DNA from: Lingula anatina | Lineage: Eukaryota; Brachiopoda; Lingulata; Lingulida; Lingulidae | NCBI RefSeq assembly: GCF_001039355.2 | Contig: NW_019774970.1 | Coordinates: forward strand, 193,124-257,123 | DNA: 64,000 nucleotides | Direction of reading: 5' to 3' | Part shown: positions 1 through 11,699 of the stretch, in pieces | Layout of the letters: the number at the start of each line of letters is the position of its first letter | How positions within the stretch are numbered: the stretch's first letter is position 1 | Program-made: the position numbers and the translations under genes | The notes under the pieces: model-generated | The model's input: only the letters and a program-made list of their open reading frames with translations | Told to the model about the DNA's origin: nothing | Database searches by the model: none

Positions 1-739
1 TCAAAGTAGACATGAAAACATTCCATAGAGAGATAAAACTATTTTATATGCAGGTCAAGAGTAAAATTCATTTGCTATTATTGTAATTATGTATGCAGTA
101 ACAGCTGTTATTGCCACTATAACTGATACATAATTGGTACTTTGTAATTAGACAAAAGCCTTGAAATACTGAAAGCACGCCAGCTCCCCGTTCACATGTA
201 GTGCAACGAAAGTTGACCGGAAGTGAAACTCCCCAACTCTCGCCCAACTCTCGTGGTCACAAGCTCATAACACAGAGGGCAATACAAATCTCGCGGGAGT
301 TGGCATTCCGTTTTCTCTATTTCTATGATACAATGTAATGCAAAGCCTCGAATTTATCTATTTTTATTTATTTATTTATTAATTATTTTTTTGTACAAAT
401 AATGTAAAATAGTAAACCCTACTTATGATGGTGAGTTTAAGACAATATGCTCGATAGAAAGAGTATACGGACCAACTCTGCTGTAAAAAAGCTACGATGT
501 AATATTTACATGCCGAATATATTGTTTAGCATGATCTGCGCTTCCTTTTTAGGGTATGTGCAGTATGTAAGTGAGAGTGAGTGTGACAAAATTTTTTTGA
601 ATAAATTTTCATTAAGCCCAAAAGGTACAAGATTCATTTCCATACATCACACGAAAGAATTTATAATTTCTCCTCTATCCTCTGTGTTATAAAATATTTA
701 TAGGGAAAATACTAATATTTTCTCAATGTACCATCGAAT
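1..739. other. Non-coding flank with no recognised gene
   Basis: AT-rich sequence with a short TTTA microsatellite near 361-383. The open frame at 447-692 shows no domain or motif I recognise and has no supporting splice context, so I do not call it a gene. It could include the degraded 5' part of the LINE that follows. Confidence 0.5.
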
Positions 740-2335
740 ATGTCAGAACTTGTCATAGCATCTATGAACAGTAGAGAGCTCGGTAGTCACGAAAAAAAGA
801 AAGACATATTTCAGCATATTCATAGTAAACATTACGCAATATGCTGCCTGCAAGATACACATTTCACATCTAAGCAAACAGATTTTATTAAATCATGTTG
901 GGGATTTGATGCATATATTAGTCCAGGGAAATCTAATACACGTGGGGTTGCGATACTTTTCCATAATGCATTCGAGTATAATATATTAAATAAAAAAGGA
1001 TACTGAAGGAAACCTTTTAATTCTAAAGATTCTCCTTTTCCAAAAATACACTATGTTATTGATAAATATTTACAGACCAAACAAAGATTCACCTGGGTTT
1101 TATGAAAATCTAGAAAGAATTATAGAGGAAGAAGACTATGATTTTCTAGTTATCACAGGTGACTGGAACCTAGTACAAGATCCAACATTAAACTGTTCTA
1201 ATTGCAGAAATTTAAATAATCCAAAATCAAGAGAAAAATGCTAGGAATAAAGACTACATTTGGTCTGGTGGATCCATGAGTGTTACATCCTGATATTCGT
1301 AGATATACCTGGTTCAGTCTAATCCTGTAAAGAATGCAATATTATATTTCTTTTTCTTCTCAACAGAACTAATGAATTTGATAAATAACTCTAAAAAAAC
1401 TAGTTTATAAAACTGACCACTCGATTGTAGAAATTTCTCCAACATTTAATTCCTTATTAGAGCAAAAGGCTTCTGGAAATTTAATAGCTTACTGTTAAAA
1501 GATCGTGATTATAGCAACCTAGTTTAAAAAGTTATCTCAGAAACAAAACATTTGTACGCGGCAACTCCATATTGGAGAGATATAAATATTGACAGCATTG
1601 ATAATGATACAGTATCATTTGTAATCAATGACCAGCAATTTTTCGAAATATTATTATTAAACATTAGAGGCAGTACCATAGATTACGCCTCATCAAAAAA
1701 GAAAGAAAAAGATAAAGAAGGAAAAAGATTGGAAATAGAGATTGAAGATATGGAAAATTCAAACTCAGATTTGGAAAGATTACAAAACTGCAAGAGAGAA
1801 CTAGAAAATATTCGAAATCAAAATTGTCTGGGAGTATTCTAAGACCAAGAGCAAAGTGGTGGAGGAAGGCGAGAAGCCAACACAATGCCTTTGTAGCCTG
1901 GAAAAAAGAAAGTACATCAATAAAACGATAACAAAATTGACAGTCTCAGAAACAAAACCATTAACTGACCAATTTAATATTTTGCAAGAAATTGAAAAGA
2001 ATTATAAAGAACCATTTGCATTAAGAATTGGAAAATTAGATTATGTGAATCTGCAAGTTATCTTGAACGATATGGAAATGGTAAAACTCTCGGATGAAAT
2101 GGGGAAAATCTTGAAGGAAGCATCACCCTACCTGAGGCTGGTACAGCCCTTAAAAGTATGAAAAATGGTAAAGCACCTGACACGGATGGCTTCACTGTAG
2201 AATACTTTAAGTACTTTTGGGCAGATCTTGGAATTTTTTTAGTCCGCTCTTTCAATTGTGGTCTAAAATTGGGAGAATTATCTATTACTCAAAAACAACG
2301 AATTGTATCAGTGTTACCAAAACCCAACAAGCCAT
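740..2335 (+). mobile_element. Degenerate Tx1/L1-like LINE ORF2 (endonuclease + start of reverse transcriptase)
   Basis: Successive frames carry pieces of one non-LTR retrotransposon ORF2, in the right order but broken by frameshifts and stops. At 740-1006 is the start of an APE-type endonuclease (CLQDTHFT, then GVAILFHNAFEYNI). At 1053-1244 is its catalytic middle (INIYRPN, then ITGDWNLVQDP, where GDWN is the usual endonuclease signature). At 1552-1842 and 1856-2161 is a Lys/Glu-rich linker. At 2158-2330 is the first part of the reverse transcriptase (KNGKAPDTDGFTVEYFK, then LSITQKQRIVSVLPK). These wordings match the Tx1 branch of the L1 group as I know it. The copy stops abruptly near 2335, so the YADD-containing part and the 3' end are missing. 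It cannot make a working protein. I see no clear target-site duplication. Confidence 0.85.
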
Positions 2336-2520
2336 TATGTTTTCTTATACCCCCTTTTCACTGGACGGCGTTCTTTCTGCGTCCTTTCTGCGACCATGAA
2401 ATTGGCATCGCTGTGGTCGTAATAAGGAGGCACGAGCGTTGATTTGGTATCAGAATGAATGCTCAATAATCGGCCAGTTGTCGGCACGTAAAGTATTTTT
2501 TTTTTTTTTTTTTTTTGCTC
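2336..2520. other. Short spacer between the two LINEs, ending in a T21 run
   Basis: Unassigned sequence in which the words ttctgcg and cgtcc recur near 2370-2395, then a run of 21 T at 2496-2516. On the minus strand the run is an A21 tail placed directly after the truncated end of the minus-strand LINE, so it probably marks the 3' boundary of that insertion or an A-rich landing point. Confidence 0.5.
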
Positions 2521-4233
2521 TCAAACGGGGGTGTACGATTCCGGGAACTGTCCAGTGGCAAGAACACAATTAAATATATCACTCAAACACTGAATGCACG
2601 CATCGTTTGCATTTTTTAAGAATTCACATGGAATGGCGTCCAGACCTGCCGCTTTACCAATCTTCATTTGTCTGATTGCACTGCGAACTTCCTCAACTGT
2701 AATCACTTTATTCAAATCTGATGGTTTATTTTCATCACAACAATCACAGTGTCCATCGTGCGTTCTCAGACCTTCCATAACGTTTTCATGAAAAACATCA
2801 TCTATAACTGTGTTACCGCTATTCAATAACTCCTTAAAGTATTCATACCAGTTCGTGGCAGATATTTGTGTCTTTTGGCGAGGTGTCCTAGATAACTTTT
2901 CCACATTTGCCCAGAATGCCCTTGTATCATCACAACTTTTAACAATTCTGCTTCTTGCCATTTGCTGTTTGATATCCTTTTTTTTTCACGACACGTCCGT
3001 CTGAACACTTTTTCACTTTCTATGTAGTCTTTAACATTTGGCGATGTTGGGTTTTTACGCATTTGATTTAACTTTCGATTTTTTACAGATTTTTTATTTT
3101 GGCAGTCTGCATCCCACCAATCGGGTTGAGTTCTGTCCGCCTGACGTCCAGTTTTGCCCTTAACCTTCATACCTTCCGCAGCTCTGTAAAAGACTTGGTT
3201 AAGTAGCAACACAGACTCGTTTATGTTATTTTGCATTAAATCAGAGCACTGTTCAAGCATGTCTTTAGATATATTGTCGTCGAGAATATCTCTAAACTGG
3301 CTGGCTTTTGCAGCGTCCCATATAAACTGAAGCCCTTTTGTAACATTACTAGTCTCGGTCTCGTCCTCGTCCCCATCTGTGTGTGCCTCACATTGTATCA
3401 CAAAAGACAAGGGGAAATGGTCCGAAAAGTCCATATCCAAAACATCAAAGTCAAGAATGCTATCAAATATCTCCGAGTCCATTGTTTGTAACACAAGTAA
3501 ATTTCCCCTCAGGGTCATTCTGAGATCTGCCATTTAAAAAGTGTATACCATAATCACAACATAGTTCAGTTAAAGTTGTGCCAAATGTATTGACAACTGT
3601 GTCCTGCGAATTCCGTGGTAAATTAAATAAATCCGACTCATACCAATCGCCTATATCTAAGTACCTGGCATCGTCGTCAATAATATAGTCGTACAACTCA
3701 CCGGTCCTGGCATTGAAATCGCCTGCTAATATTAAACTAAAGTCATCATACTTTAATGAGATATCTTCCAGGTATGCACCTAGCAAACTAATACCATTAG
3801 CATCTCTCCCATTATAAAACGGGGAACCTTGAGGGGGAATGTAAACAAAAGAAACAATAACATCCTTACTTAACTTAAAATAATGCTTTTTCAACCTTAG
3901 AAAAATCATCGATTCTGCTTCAGGTTTGATGCGCTCAACACCTTGTATCAAACAATGTTTTATATACACTGCCATACCACACACTCCTCTACCTTTTTTC
4001 TTTCCCTTTTGTATACATGAAAAGAAATCATAGTCACGCAGAATATCTTTATAGTCATCATGATCTTTTGCCCAAGTTTCACTAATAGCAACAATATCAT
4101 AATTTTCCAACACACTAATACATTCTTTATTTGAACAGTGCCTTCTTAATCCTCCTGCATTCCAAGTAATAACCTTAATATTTTCACTATTTACATTTTC
4201 ATTTATGTTTGTACTCTTTGCCCGGCCACTCCC
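2521..4233 (-). pseudogene. LINE ORF2 remnant: endonuclease and N-terminal reverse transcriptase, frameshifted
   Basis: The frame continues in phase directly after the ORF1 UAG. From 4233 to about 3475 it encodes an APE-like endonuclease (ITWNAGGL, VAISETWAKDHDD, FVYIPPQGSPFY, LAGDFNART, HFLNGRSQNDPEGKFTC). A frameshift near 3475 moves it to the frame of 3533-2823, which carries the end of the endonuclease (DMDFSDHFPLSF) and the linker (QPDWWDADCQNKK). A second shift near 2950 moves it to 2961-2521, where the reverse transcriptase begins (EVRSAIRQMKIGKAAGLDAI). The sequence ends at 2521 before any catalytic motif. Coordinates of the shifts are estimates from where the family-like wording changes frame. 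Confidence 0.82.
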
Positions 4234-5061
4234 CTAGTCCATATTCACTTGTGTCTCCCGTCGCCTGGAATGGTCACCACCAACCAACACTGGGACATTT
4301 TTTTCTTTGTCGAATGTGTATGTTTGGCCGTCGACAACTAGTACGTCGTATTTGAAATATGGGCTTTTATCCTTCTCCATACACTCTTTGAAAAAAGGTT
4401 GCAGATTGCGTCGCAATTTTGAGACTCGTTCCGGTAAGTCTTGGCTGATGCGGAAGGGGAGATTTTGATCATTACGTTTTGATCGAAATGCAGACAAAAT
4501 CCCATCCTTTATTCTCAGGCTACTGCAACTTATCAAGACGGGTCTCGGCTTCGTTCTACTAGGGAGACGAAATACACTTTCGAAGCGCAAATCTTCGTCT
4601 GTAAGCTTTAGATGCTCCTTAAATTTATCTATGACCTTGGTGCACGTTGTTGTGGGATTTTCAGCTTCATCCTCTGCCATGTTAAATACTTTTAAATTCT
4701 TTAATTTACTCTGCTTTTCAATGCGCTCCTGTTTTTTGATTGTGTCTGCTAATTCTCCTTCAACTTTTTCCAGTTTTGCGTTCAATGCTGCCATACTTTC
4801 AGTTAATATCGCATTTTCTTCTTTGAGCTTTTTATTTTCGTCTTTTAATTCAAGCACAGACTTTTCAAGATGGTCGAATTTTTTGTTCATGGATTTGACA
4901 TCTCTACGTATTTCGAGTAAAAGCCCTTTTGTGTCCGTGTCAGAGTTTTCCTCATCCGAACCCTGAGAATCATCCGTATTTCCACTAACTGAGATCAATG
5001 AATGACTCCCACGTCCACTGCCTCGTTTGGATGCTCCACCACGTGATTTTCTACCTGCCAT
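4234..5061 (-). CDS. LINE ORF1 protein (coiled coil + RNA-binding/C-terminal domains)
   Basis: An intact 275-residue frame. Residues 1-40 are Gly/Ser/Arg-rich and then acidic. Residues about 45-120 form a strong coiled coil rich in Lys, Glu and Leu, which in this family trimerises the protein. Residues about 120-190 look like the RRM-like part of L1-type ORF1 proteins (KLKNLKVFNM, then VFRLPSRTKPRPVLI). Residues about 205-260 match their C-terminal domain (RISQDLPERVSKLRRNL). I see no CCHC zinc knuckle. Known ORF1 proteins bind element RNA and act as nucleic-acid chaperones. The ATG at 5061 is the first Met of the frame. The stop is UAG at 4236-4234, and the same frame continues open into ORF2. 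Confidence 0.85.
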   Translation of the reverse strand: MAGRKSRGGASKRGSGRGSHSLISVSGNTDDSQGSDEENSDTDTKGLLLEIRRDVKSMNKKFDHLEKSVLELKDENKKLKEENAILTESMAALNAKLEKVEGELADTIKKQERIEKQSKLKNLKVFNMAEDEAENPTTTCTKVIDKFKEHLKLTDEDLRFESVFRLPSRTKPRPVLISCSSLRIKDGILSAFRSKRNDQNLPFRISQDLPERVSKLRRNLQPFFKECMEKDKSPYFKYDVLVVDGQTYTFDKEKNVPVLVGGDHSRRRETQVNMD

Positions 5062-6446
5062 ATCAAATGCAACTCAGGGTGTGTTGTCAAGGTCACTTAG
5101 CTGGGACACTGGATGTATCTACTATTATGTAATCCACACACAACCACAAATAACGTAATGCAAGGTGTGAGTAGTAGTCACTGTTACAAAAATGTTTGAT
5201 TCACTCACATTTCTAATCATTTTGCCAAAGTCCAATTTTTTAGCATGGGATTTCCATCGTCATTCGGATCTAGGAAAGTTCACATTTCTTCTGATACCAC
5301 TTTTGTCCACTTTTAGTTACATCTCATGCTGTAAATTTACAAAATAACGCAGCACCCGAATGTTCATGTGTGCCCAACCCAGTAGTCGCCCAGTCACTTT
5401 TAAAAGGGAGTTTTGCTGCACGTGATTGTTTGTAATAAGTAGTTTCAATTATATAGAGGATCTCATGACAATTGCCATTAATGACATTATCATAGACAAC
5501 TACATGAATGTGCTTAACCGCATTCAGACTATGTTCTTATCTTCTTTTATTGGTTGTTACTGTATTTGCGTTTTGGTCACCTAAAATGTCGCTTTTTACG
5601 CGACTATTGCAACCGACCGGATTGCCGGTTTCTTTAATATTTAAAGTATTTAAAGTGTTTATCCTTTATTCAATCCTTTCCATTCTTTTTCATTTGAGAC
5701 AATAACTTGTATAGAGACATTATCAGACAAGGTTGTGGACTGCCACTAGTTGAATGAATTTGTACGTGCTAGTCAGGCTCGCATATACGACATACTGGTT
5801 GGCAAATGTATGTGATTTATACTGGCATATTTCAGATAAATAACTAGATAGTGCAAGTGTTCAAATAAATGAACTCTCACCTAGTTTATAAGATAACTAT
5901 ATTGATGCCGATGCCTTCCATATCCCTATGAGTGGCGGGGCCCAGCTTGTCTCGAAATCTCAAGGTAAACATATTTCATGTTGACCAATATTGCTGTCCT
6001 TACCGCTGTTATATATCTTACTTCAATAATACCCCCTTATCTAGGTACATGTATCGCCGATTAATGGAGGGGGGACATACATGTATGGTGAACTTCTTTA
6101 ATGCGTCACCATGCTGTTTTTGCTATCAAGTAAGCCTATATAAAAACTAAATAATGATAACACAGTGTTTGCTGTCTGGATAGGTAACACTTTTTCCCCC
6201 AAAAGAAGCACCATATTGACAGCGTCTGGTTCTCGTTTTAGGGTAGCTATAAAATATTATTAATGTTTCACGTTTTCTTGTGAAGAGCTGCACACTATTA
6301 GGCTCTGCCATCCGGGCACTTCAAACTAAACAATAACAAACCCATTAGCTGTAGTAAGGACTTAGTCGTGAGCCTCAGGGTGTAAACCATGTCTACTCAA
6401 TACCAAATTTGAAAAGTCTGTGAGTATATTATATCGGCAGACTTAC
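5062..6446. other. Intergenic or intronic DNA, nothing recognised
   Basis: The first part may be the 5' untranslated region of the minus-strand LINE. Open frames here (5508-5705, 5932-6150) lack recognisable motifs. The stretch next to 6446 would be intron 1 of the minus-strand gene whose first exon follows. I found no further exon of that gene here. Confidence 0.45.
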
Positions 6447-6825
6447 CTTCTTGTTTTTCCGTGACGGACCCCACCCTGTCCTTTCGCGGGACGGGTTTGG
6501 GTGGCTCCACTGACGAAGACTGGTTTCTGGCCCCGGGCACTGGGGGTGCTCCTCTCTGATAATCCAGCCTGCTTGGTAGATCGGGCCTCACAGAGAGAGG
6601 CGGCTTTGTTCCTACGGGCGGGCGCCTCACTTCAGGCCTGCTGCCCCCGTCTACGGAAGACGGTCTGCCCCCAGGGACGGAGTTAGCGTTGGAGGCGGCA
6701 TCCCCATGGTGGTCAGAACCGACTGAAGAGGACCTAGACCCGGGAAGAGAGAGTTTCATCTCCGCCCTGCTCTTAATGACTTCGTTGCCAGCGTCCTTCG
6801 ACAGGTGGTTTCTCTTTTCCGACAT
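6447..6825 (-). CDS. First coding exon of an unrecognised Ser/Pro-rich protein (partial)
   Basis: ATG at 6825 opens a 126-codon exon closing at a good donor (GAAG|gtaagt, boundary 6447/6446, phase 1). The exon is clearly more GC-rich than its surroundings. The product starts MSEKRNHLSKD. Residues 25-60 are Ser-rich with repeated SSV words (RSSSVGS, RPSSVDG). Residues 64-115 are Pro/Arg-rich and include PPKPVPRK at 108-115, which contains a class II SH3-ligand pattern (PxxPxR). There is no signal peptide or membrane segment. The composition suggests a disordered N-terminal tail of a scaffold or signalling protein, but I do not recognise the family. Downstream exons would lie at lower coordinates and are either beyond the window edge or unrecognised. 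Confidence 0.6.
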
Positions 6826-7588
6826 ATTTACTATATACTAGAGAAGTATACCTGTTAAATTAAAACACTGCAAAGTAGCTAGAAACAGGGCAAGTCGACT
6901 TTCATCCAGAAGTTAACAGAATAAACTCTTACCCCAGGGTATATAGTTCACAACGCCACCGTAGAAATGTCTCCGGTGTTGTTATATGCAGTATTCAACT
7001 TTCTGATTTCGACCTCCGATGATCGTAGTGCAGCTTCGCTATTTTACTAGCAATCTCGTAGGGCACTGTCGTACTTGTAGAAGAACTATCCCACACCTTG
7101 ATAAATCTGACAGCCGCCGACCTCAAAGTAGGCCTTTAACCGAGTCGTCCGGTCTCAATGGTAGGCCATCTAACGCACATACCATTCAGCGTAGAGCGGT
7201 ACAGCAATCCCCCTTGTGTCTCTGTTGTTCTTTTAAGTCTTTTAGCACAGGCGATGTTTACCTGGAGAAATCGGACAGCGAGCGCCTCTCTTACTATCCC
7301 AACTATCTATCAAACGTATAACTCCTTCTAGAACGCGTGTAACACCGTGCAGCCTGTGAGGCGCAATTGTTATAAGAAATATTCAGTGACGTTTTGTTTC
7401 CGTGACGGCCTAATTTTCTTCACACACAGGCAATGATATAAGGGGAGATATGCACGCTTTAAGTCACTTTGGTCTATCTCCAACTCCCGGGTTTCAGGCA
7501 AGACTGACACCCTGAGTTACAAGTGAAATTTGCTGGAGTATGACCGGCCTACTGCTGGGTATATATATCGGACTCCAGAGCACACCTT

Positions 7589-7589
<1 letters not shown>

Positions 7590-7630
<41 letters not shown>
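7590..7630. repeat. (AG)n microsatellite
   Basis: Uninterrupted AG run of about 41 bp; it creates spurious Ser-Leu or Arg-Glu reading frames on both strands. Confidence 0.9.
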
Positions 7631-7633
<3 letters not shown>

Positions 7634-10600
7634 TAGTAGCAAGTTTCTCAATTGGAGTTTCAGGGTGCAACCTGGTCGACGTATTCGTAGATGAGGAGGA
7701 CGGTACACGTTTTCCTGGATAACGTCCTGGAGAAAAGAATACACTGGACGTCTGTAAAACAAGGAAAAACCCGGTTAATTTACAGTTCATTTAAATATAC
7801 ATGTATTTTTAATTCAGTACCTGTGTTAACTAACTACAGTCAAAATAGGTTTAAAATACACTGAATGAAATATTTAGCATATTCAGATAAGTAATATGTT
7901 AATTCGCATTACTTTCAAACCGACCGTTCGCAGTAATCACAGTATTCTATTCTTTTTTTACATACCCAGTGACAACGTTGATAAACAATCAACGGCACAT
8001 GTAATTGCTCCTAATACGGAGCGTACAGTCGGGTGCTGCAGCCATAATAAAAGCTCTTCTGTTCGCTCTTGAGTCTGAGTCACTCCGATGCACAGTTTTG
8101 CTATACAGTTCCGTTTTCTCCTTCGATTTTAATGTTCACGTGCACCTAATCAAACAGGTGAGAGGTCTGGAGGTATTTGGCCCCTTAGTTTGTACAATCC
8201 CCTTTGCTATTTGACTTATTGAGTAACCGAATGTGTGTCTTTGTTGAGATATGTGTTCTTTGCTTCGAGCTGAGTCGGCTTAAGAAACTGCCAATACTTG
8301 ATTACCACTGGCCTACACCGACAGATTTCTCCAGCGCTTTATATAATTAGTTCCGATTCAGAAGTATATGACGTAATCAACTTTTTCTAACCGTTGTGAC
8401 AGTTCAGTCCTGTGATGGCCGCTCAAGCATCATTTCTCTCTGCCCGGAAAACGGACCCAGACCAAAACTGATCCAAATTCATAAGTGTGTAAACTGTACT
8501 AAGCCGCAGTCAAGTTCTTTTCAGATGTTTCCTTCAAGTTGTAAACGTTTTTATATTTATGTGATGGAGGGAGGTGAACCCGTTGAGAACGCGGCTGGAA
8601 TGCTTAATGGGATCAGGGGCGTAGAAAACAGCAAAGGACATGTACGAGCCGGCAGAATTAGCCTTAGATCATTGCTGCTTCTGTAATGTTTGTTTTCGCT
8701 CTCACTCCTGACATCAATACATTTATTTGTCTATTTTTAACGTTTCGGTTGTCATTTTGTAATCAATCATTCATCATTGTGCTATATCTTTATTGTAATA
8801 TAGTTTATATACAAATGAAATTTACGTGCTAATTCACTTGAATTCTTTACAATTATTAATTGATTATTCCACAGTGACATTTGAAACACTTTTCTACAAA
8901 AAAAAAAAAAAAAGAAAAGAATTTACTCATTTTTTAAAATTATCAATTTATAACTGTTTGAATTGATCGCAGTGAATTGTTTGCCATAACTTACCGAGGT
9001 GAATGTCTTCGACATGTATTATTGTCTTACACAGGAGATAGATTTTTTACGAATGCTGAAATTATGTTTTATATGGAGTGTCAGCTGGACCGATGTGTGT
9101 TTTTTAACAATGTCAGAATGGACAAAACAACACGCAGTCCATAGAAAGCGAATGAACAGATTTCTAATTCCTCACTGACTGAGCACAAAACGAACCTGGG
9201 ATATAAAAAAGGAGGGGGGGTTCCAAACGCCTCTTACCCTCCTTATGACAGTATTTATTACCTATATACTCACTTTGGTAGCACGAAAGTAAAGTACAGA
9301 TGAATTTTTTTAATAAGACGATGATTATTTAGGAAATCTTCCTTTTGTATGGATTCTTTCCAAAAATAAGCATAAAGCTGGCGTAAAACCTGATCTTATA
9401 CAAATGAAATTACCTAAAAGTATGATTATTTTTTGCCTCGAGCTGAAGAAACTGGATTTGAAAAAGGAAGGAAGTAAAGTGATATGATGATGTCAAAAAA
9501 GAGAAAAAATTTGTGAAGCCCTCCAAGTTGATTCACAACGCCCAGAGGAAATTTGAAAAAGAAAATCCTTACTGAGTCGCTAATATGAAATCATGATCAT
9601 GGTTAAGCTAAAACAGACGATACACATACCTCAATTTTCAAAGATGTACTTTATTGATATTGGTGATGCAAGCGGATTGACCCAATCCGCCGCAGTGAGG
9701 ACCGAAAAATTCTTGTATCCTTGAAACAATAAAATTCATGAGCTTTAAGTAAAATACTGTATGTTTGTGAAGTATTTTTAATCATATTAATCATAATCAT
9801 ATTATTTGTCTCTATGAACAATAGTTTAAGAATAAAAATATTTGTGTAGGCATTCCCCAAAAATTTTGGCTACGGGCCAGATGATTTATTTCTATTGGTT
9901 GACATTATGCGTCATAATTCGTTGAAAATTATCTTTTCATTCACTTCTGGCGACGTTGACAAAATGCGAAGTGGTTTACGCTGATGTCACTCGTTCGCAG
10001 CCTTCATATTTATAATCAAATGAAAATTAAACTATTTTATTTGATAATATTGACGAGACGGTGGTGGTATGTTGTCAGCCAATCCTTAGTAATGTCTAAA
10101 AGTGCGTTTTTGAGTAGCTTTGCCTGGTAAAAAACTTACATTTTACATCCAGTGCCTATAAAGATACAGGTAGAGTAAATGTGGATTAATGGCATTGAAA
10201 AATGATTATCAGAGGTGGAGAAGTAAAACCACTACAGAACTGCTCTTGTTCCTCCAGTGATGTCCAACGTCCTTCACACTTCCATGAATCATCGTGCAGA
10301 AAAATTTTGGGGTCACTGAAGAGTTACGATGAATCATTATTTAGTACGTATTGTCAAAGATAAAACTATGACATACTTGCATCGTGATTTCTAAAACTTA
10401 TCTAAAAAAACTCACCTGAAAACTTTCCCTAATCTTCCGCATTTCTGAAACGTTTGTGCAAGGTTTTTTATATGGCAAAAACATTGAAAAGTTACCCCCA
10501 AATGTGCATTAATCTACTTTGTTATTAATTTCTTGAATCCCTTTTTTTTCTCTTTGACAATTTTGAATGAAGAAAATGCGGAAGCTAGATATACGATGTC

Positions 10601-11259
10601 AGTGATAGCGTCAGTTTGAAGTATTTAATGGAGAAAAAAACACGGCCTTTGGTACTCCTTCGCATGGGGAATCCCCATGTCGGTATTCCCCATCTAAAAA
10701 TAGCGGAAGCGATTTAAAATCCGGTTCTCGCATCCCACTAACTCAGTTTGTATATTGCAAGTTGAATCGGAATGACACTCTTTGCCGACTCTTGAATAAT
10801 ATATTCGATTAATGTACTTTTGGACAACTATGGCACAAAAGAAAACTTATTTTGGTGAGTACCTTGATTTTTGCATATTATGAAGATTGGGACATGCTCT
10901 CTCTCTCTCTCTCTCTCTCTCAAGTCAAAATAAATACGTTTGCCAAATATGTGGCATCTTTTGTGATTCACAAGAATGAGAAGCGACAGAATTTGAATTC
11001 GAGTATGCTAATCAAAGTTTTAGTTCAAAACACACTTGTATAATATAAAATTATTTACAAATAGCCGTCACAGGGTAGTTACTTGGCATGATTTTAATGT
11101 TGCGTTCGCTTCATACTCGGTCGTGCAAATAGCCGGTTCCAGCCTGGAAAATAAAAAATGGCATAAAAATTATACCATTAAAGTAATATATCTCTTAGAC
11201 TTGTGTTTTAAACTTCAAATAATTATTTCCTTTTGGAAATACTTATGAACAAAATTTCA

Positions 11260-11262
<3 letters not shown>

Positions 11263-11299
<37 letters not shown>

Positions 11300-11321
11300 C
11301 GAGATCGCGCGCGTGTGTGTA

Positions 11322-11367
<46 letters not shown>
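11263..11367. repeat. Compound (CT)n-(GT)n microsatellite
   Basis: A CT run of about 30 bp is followed by mixed GC-rich spacer and a GT run of about 45 bp. Confidence 0.9.
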
Positions 11368-11369
<2 letters not shown>

Positions 11370-11699
11370 AGATGCTGCACCAGGAAGAGAGAAAATGGAT
11401 TTTGATCTCGTTTTTGATGCCTTTCACTTACACCGAAAGTTTTTAATTTGAGTTTGAACGAAATTCACTGTCTCGTCATATGGGCCATTTATATACATGA
11501 CCCATATAAGTGATGTGTTTCTATTAAGATAACACAATTTCTTTTGACAATGCATGTATTAATCGCCTTTTAGTCCATCCATACTGATTAACGCCTTACA
11601 GACAAGGATGCCTTGGAATCTATGTGGCTCTTTATACAGAATACATAAAGACTTTCCATCTTTCTCTCCCAGTCTTACTTGTTATTATACCGGGACATA

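Larger units (their letters stand above)
2521..5061 (-). mobile_element. 3'-truncated two-ORF LINE, 5' coding part preserved
   Basis: Minus-strand non-LTR retrotransposon with ORF1 (5061-4234) and an ORF2 running from 4233 to at least 2521. ORF2 gives an endonuclease, a linker and only the start of the reverse transcriptase. The coding sequence stops at 2521, four bases before an A21 tract. Target-primed LINE insertion normally truncates the 5' end. Here the 5' side survives and the 3' side, including the catalytic Asp pair of the reverse transcriptase, is absent. The endonuclease wording (VITWNAGGL, SETWA, LILAGDFNART) suits the CR1/L2/Jockey broad group, but the clade call is tentative. Two frameshifts in ORF2 show the copy is dead. 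Confidence 0.85.
6826..11699. other. Gene-poor interval with CT/AG microsatellites
   Basis: No exon with conserved motifs was found. The interval contains an (AG)n run at 7590-7630, an A-rich run near 8899-8915, a (CT)n run at 10897-10921 and a compound (CT)n-(GT)n block at 11263-11367. The part just above 6825 would hold the promoter and 5' leader of the minus-strand gene. The open frames at 7019-7321 and 8396-8686 have no motif I can name. Confidence 0.5.

Noticed and set aside
7494-7790. Minus-strand frames with long Ser-Leu runs
   Set aside because: Translation of the (AG)n repeat at 7590-7630 in two frames; not genes.
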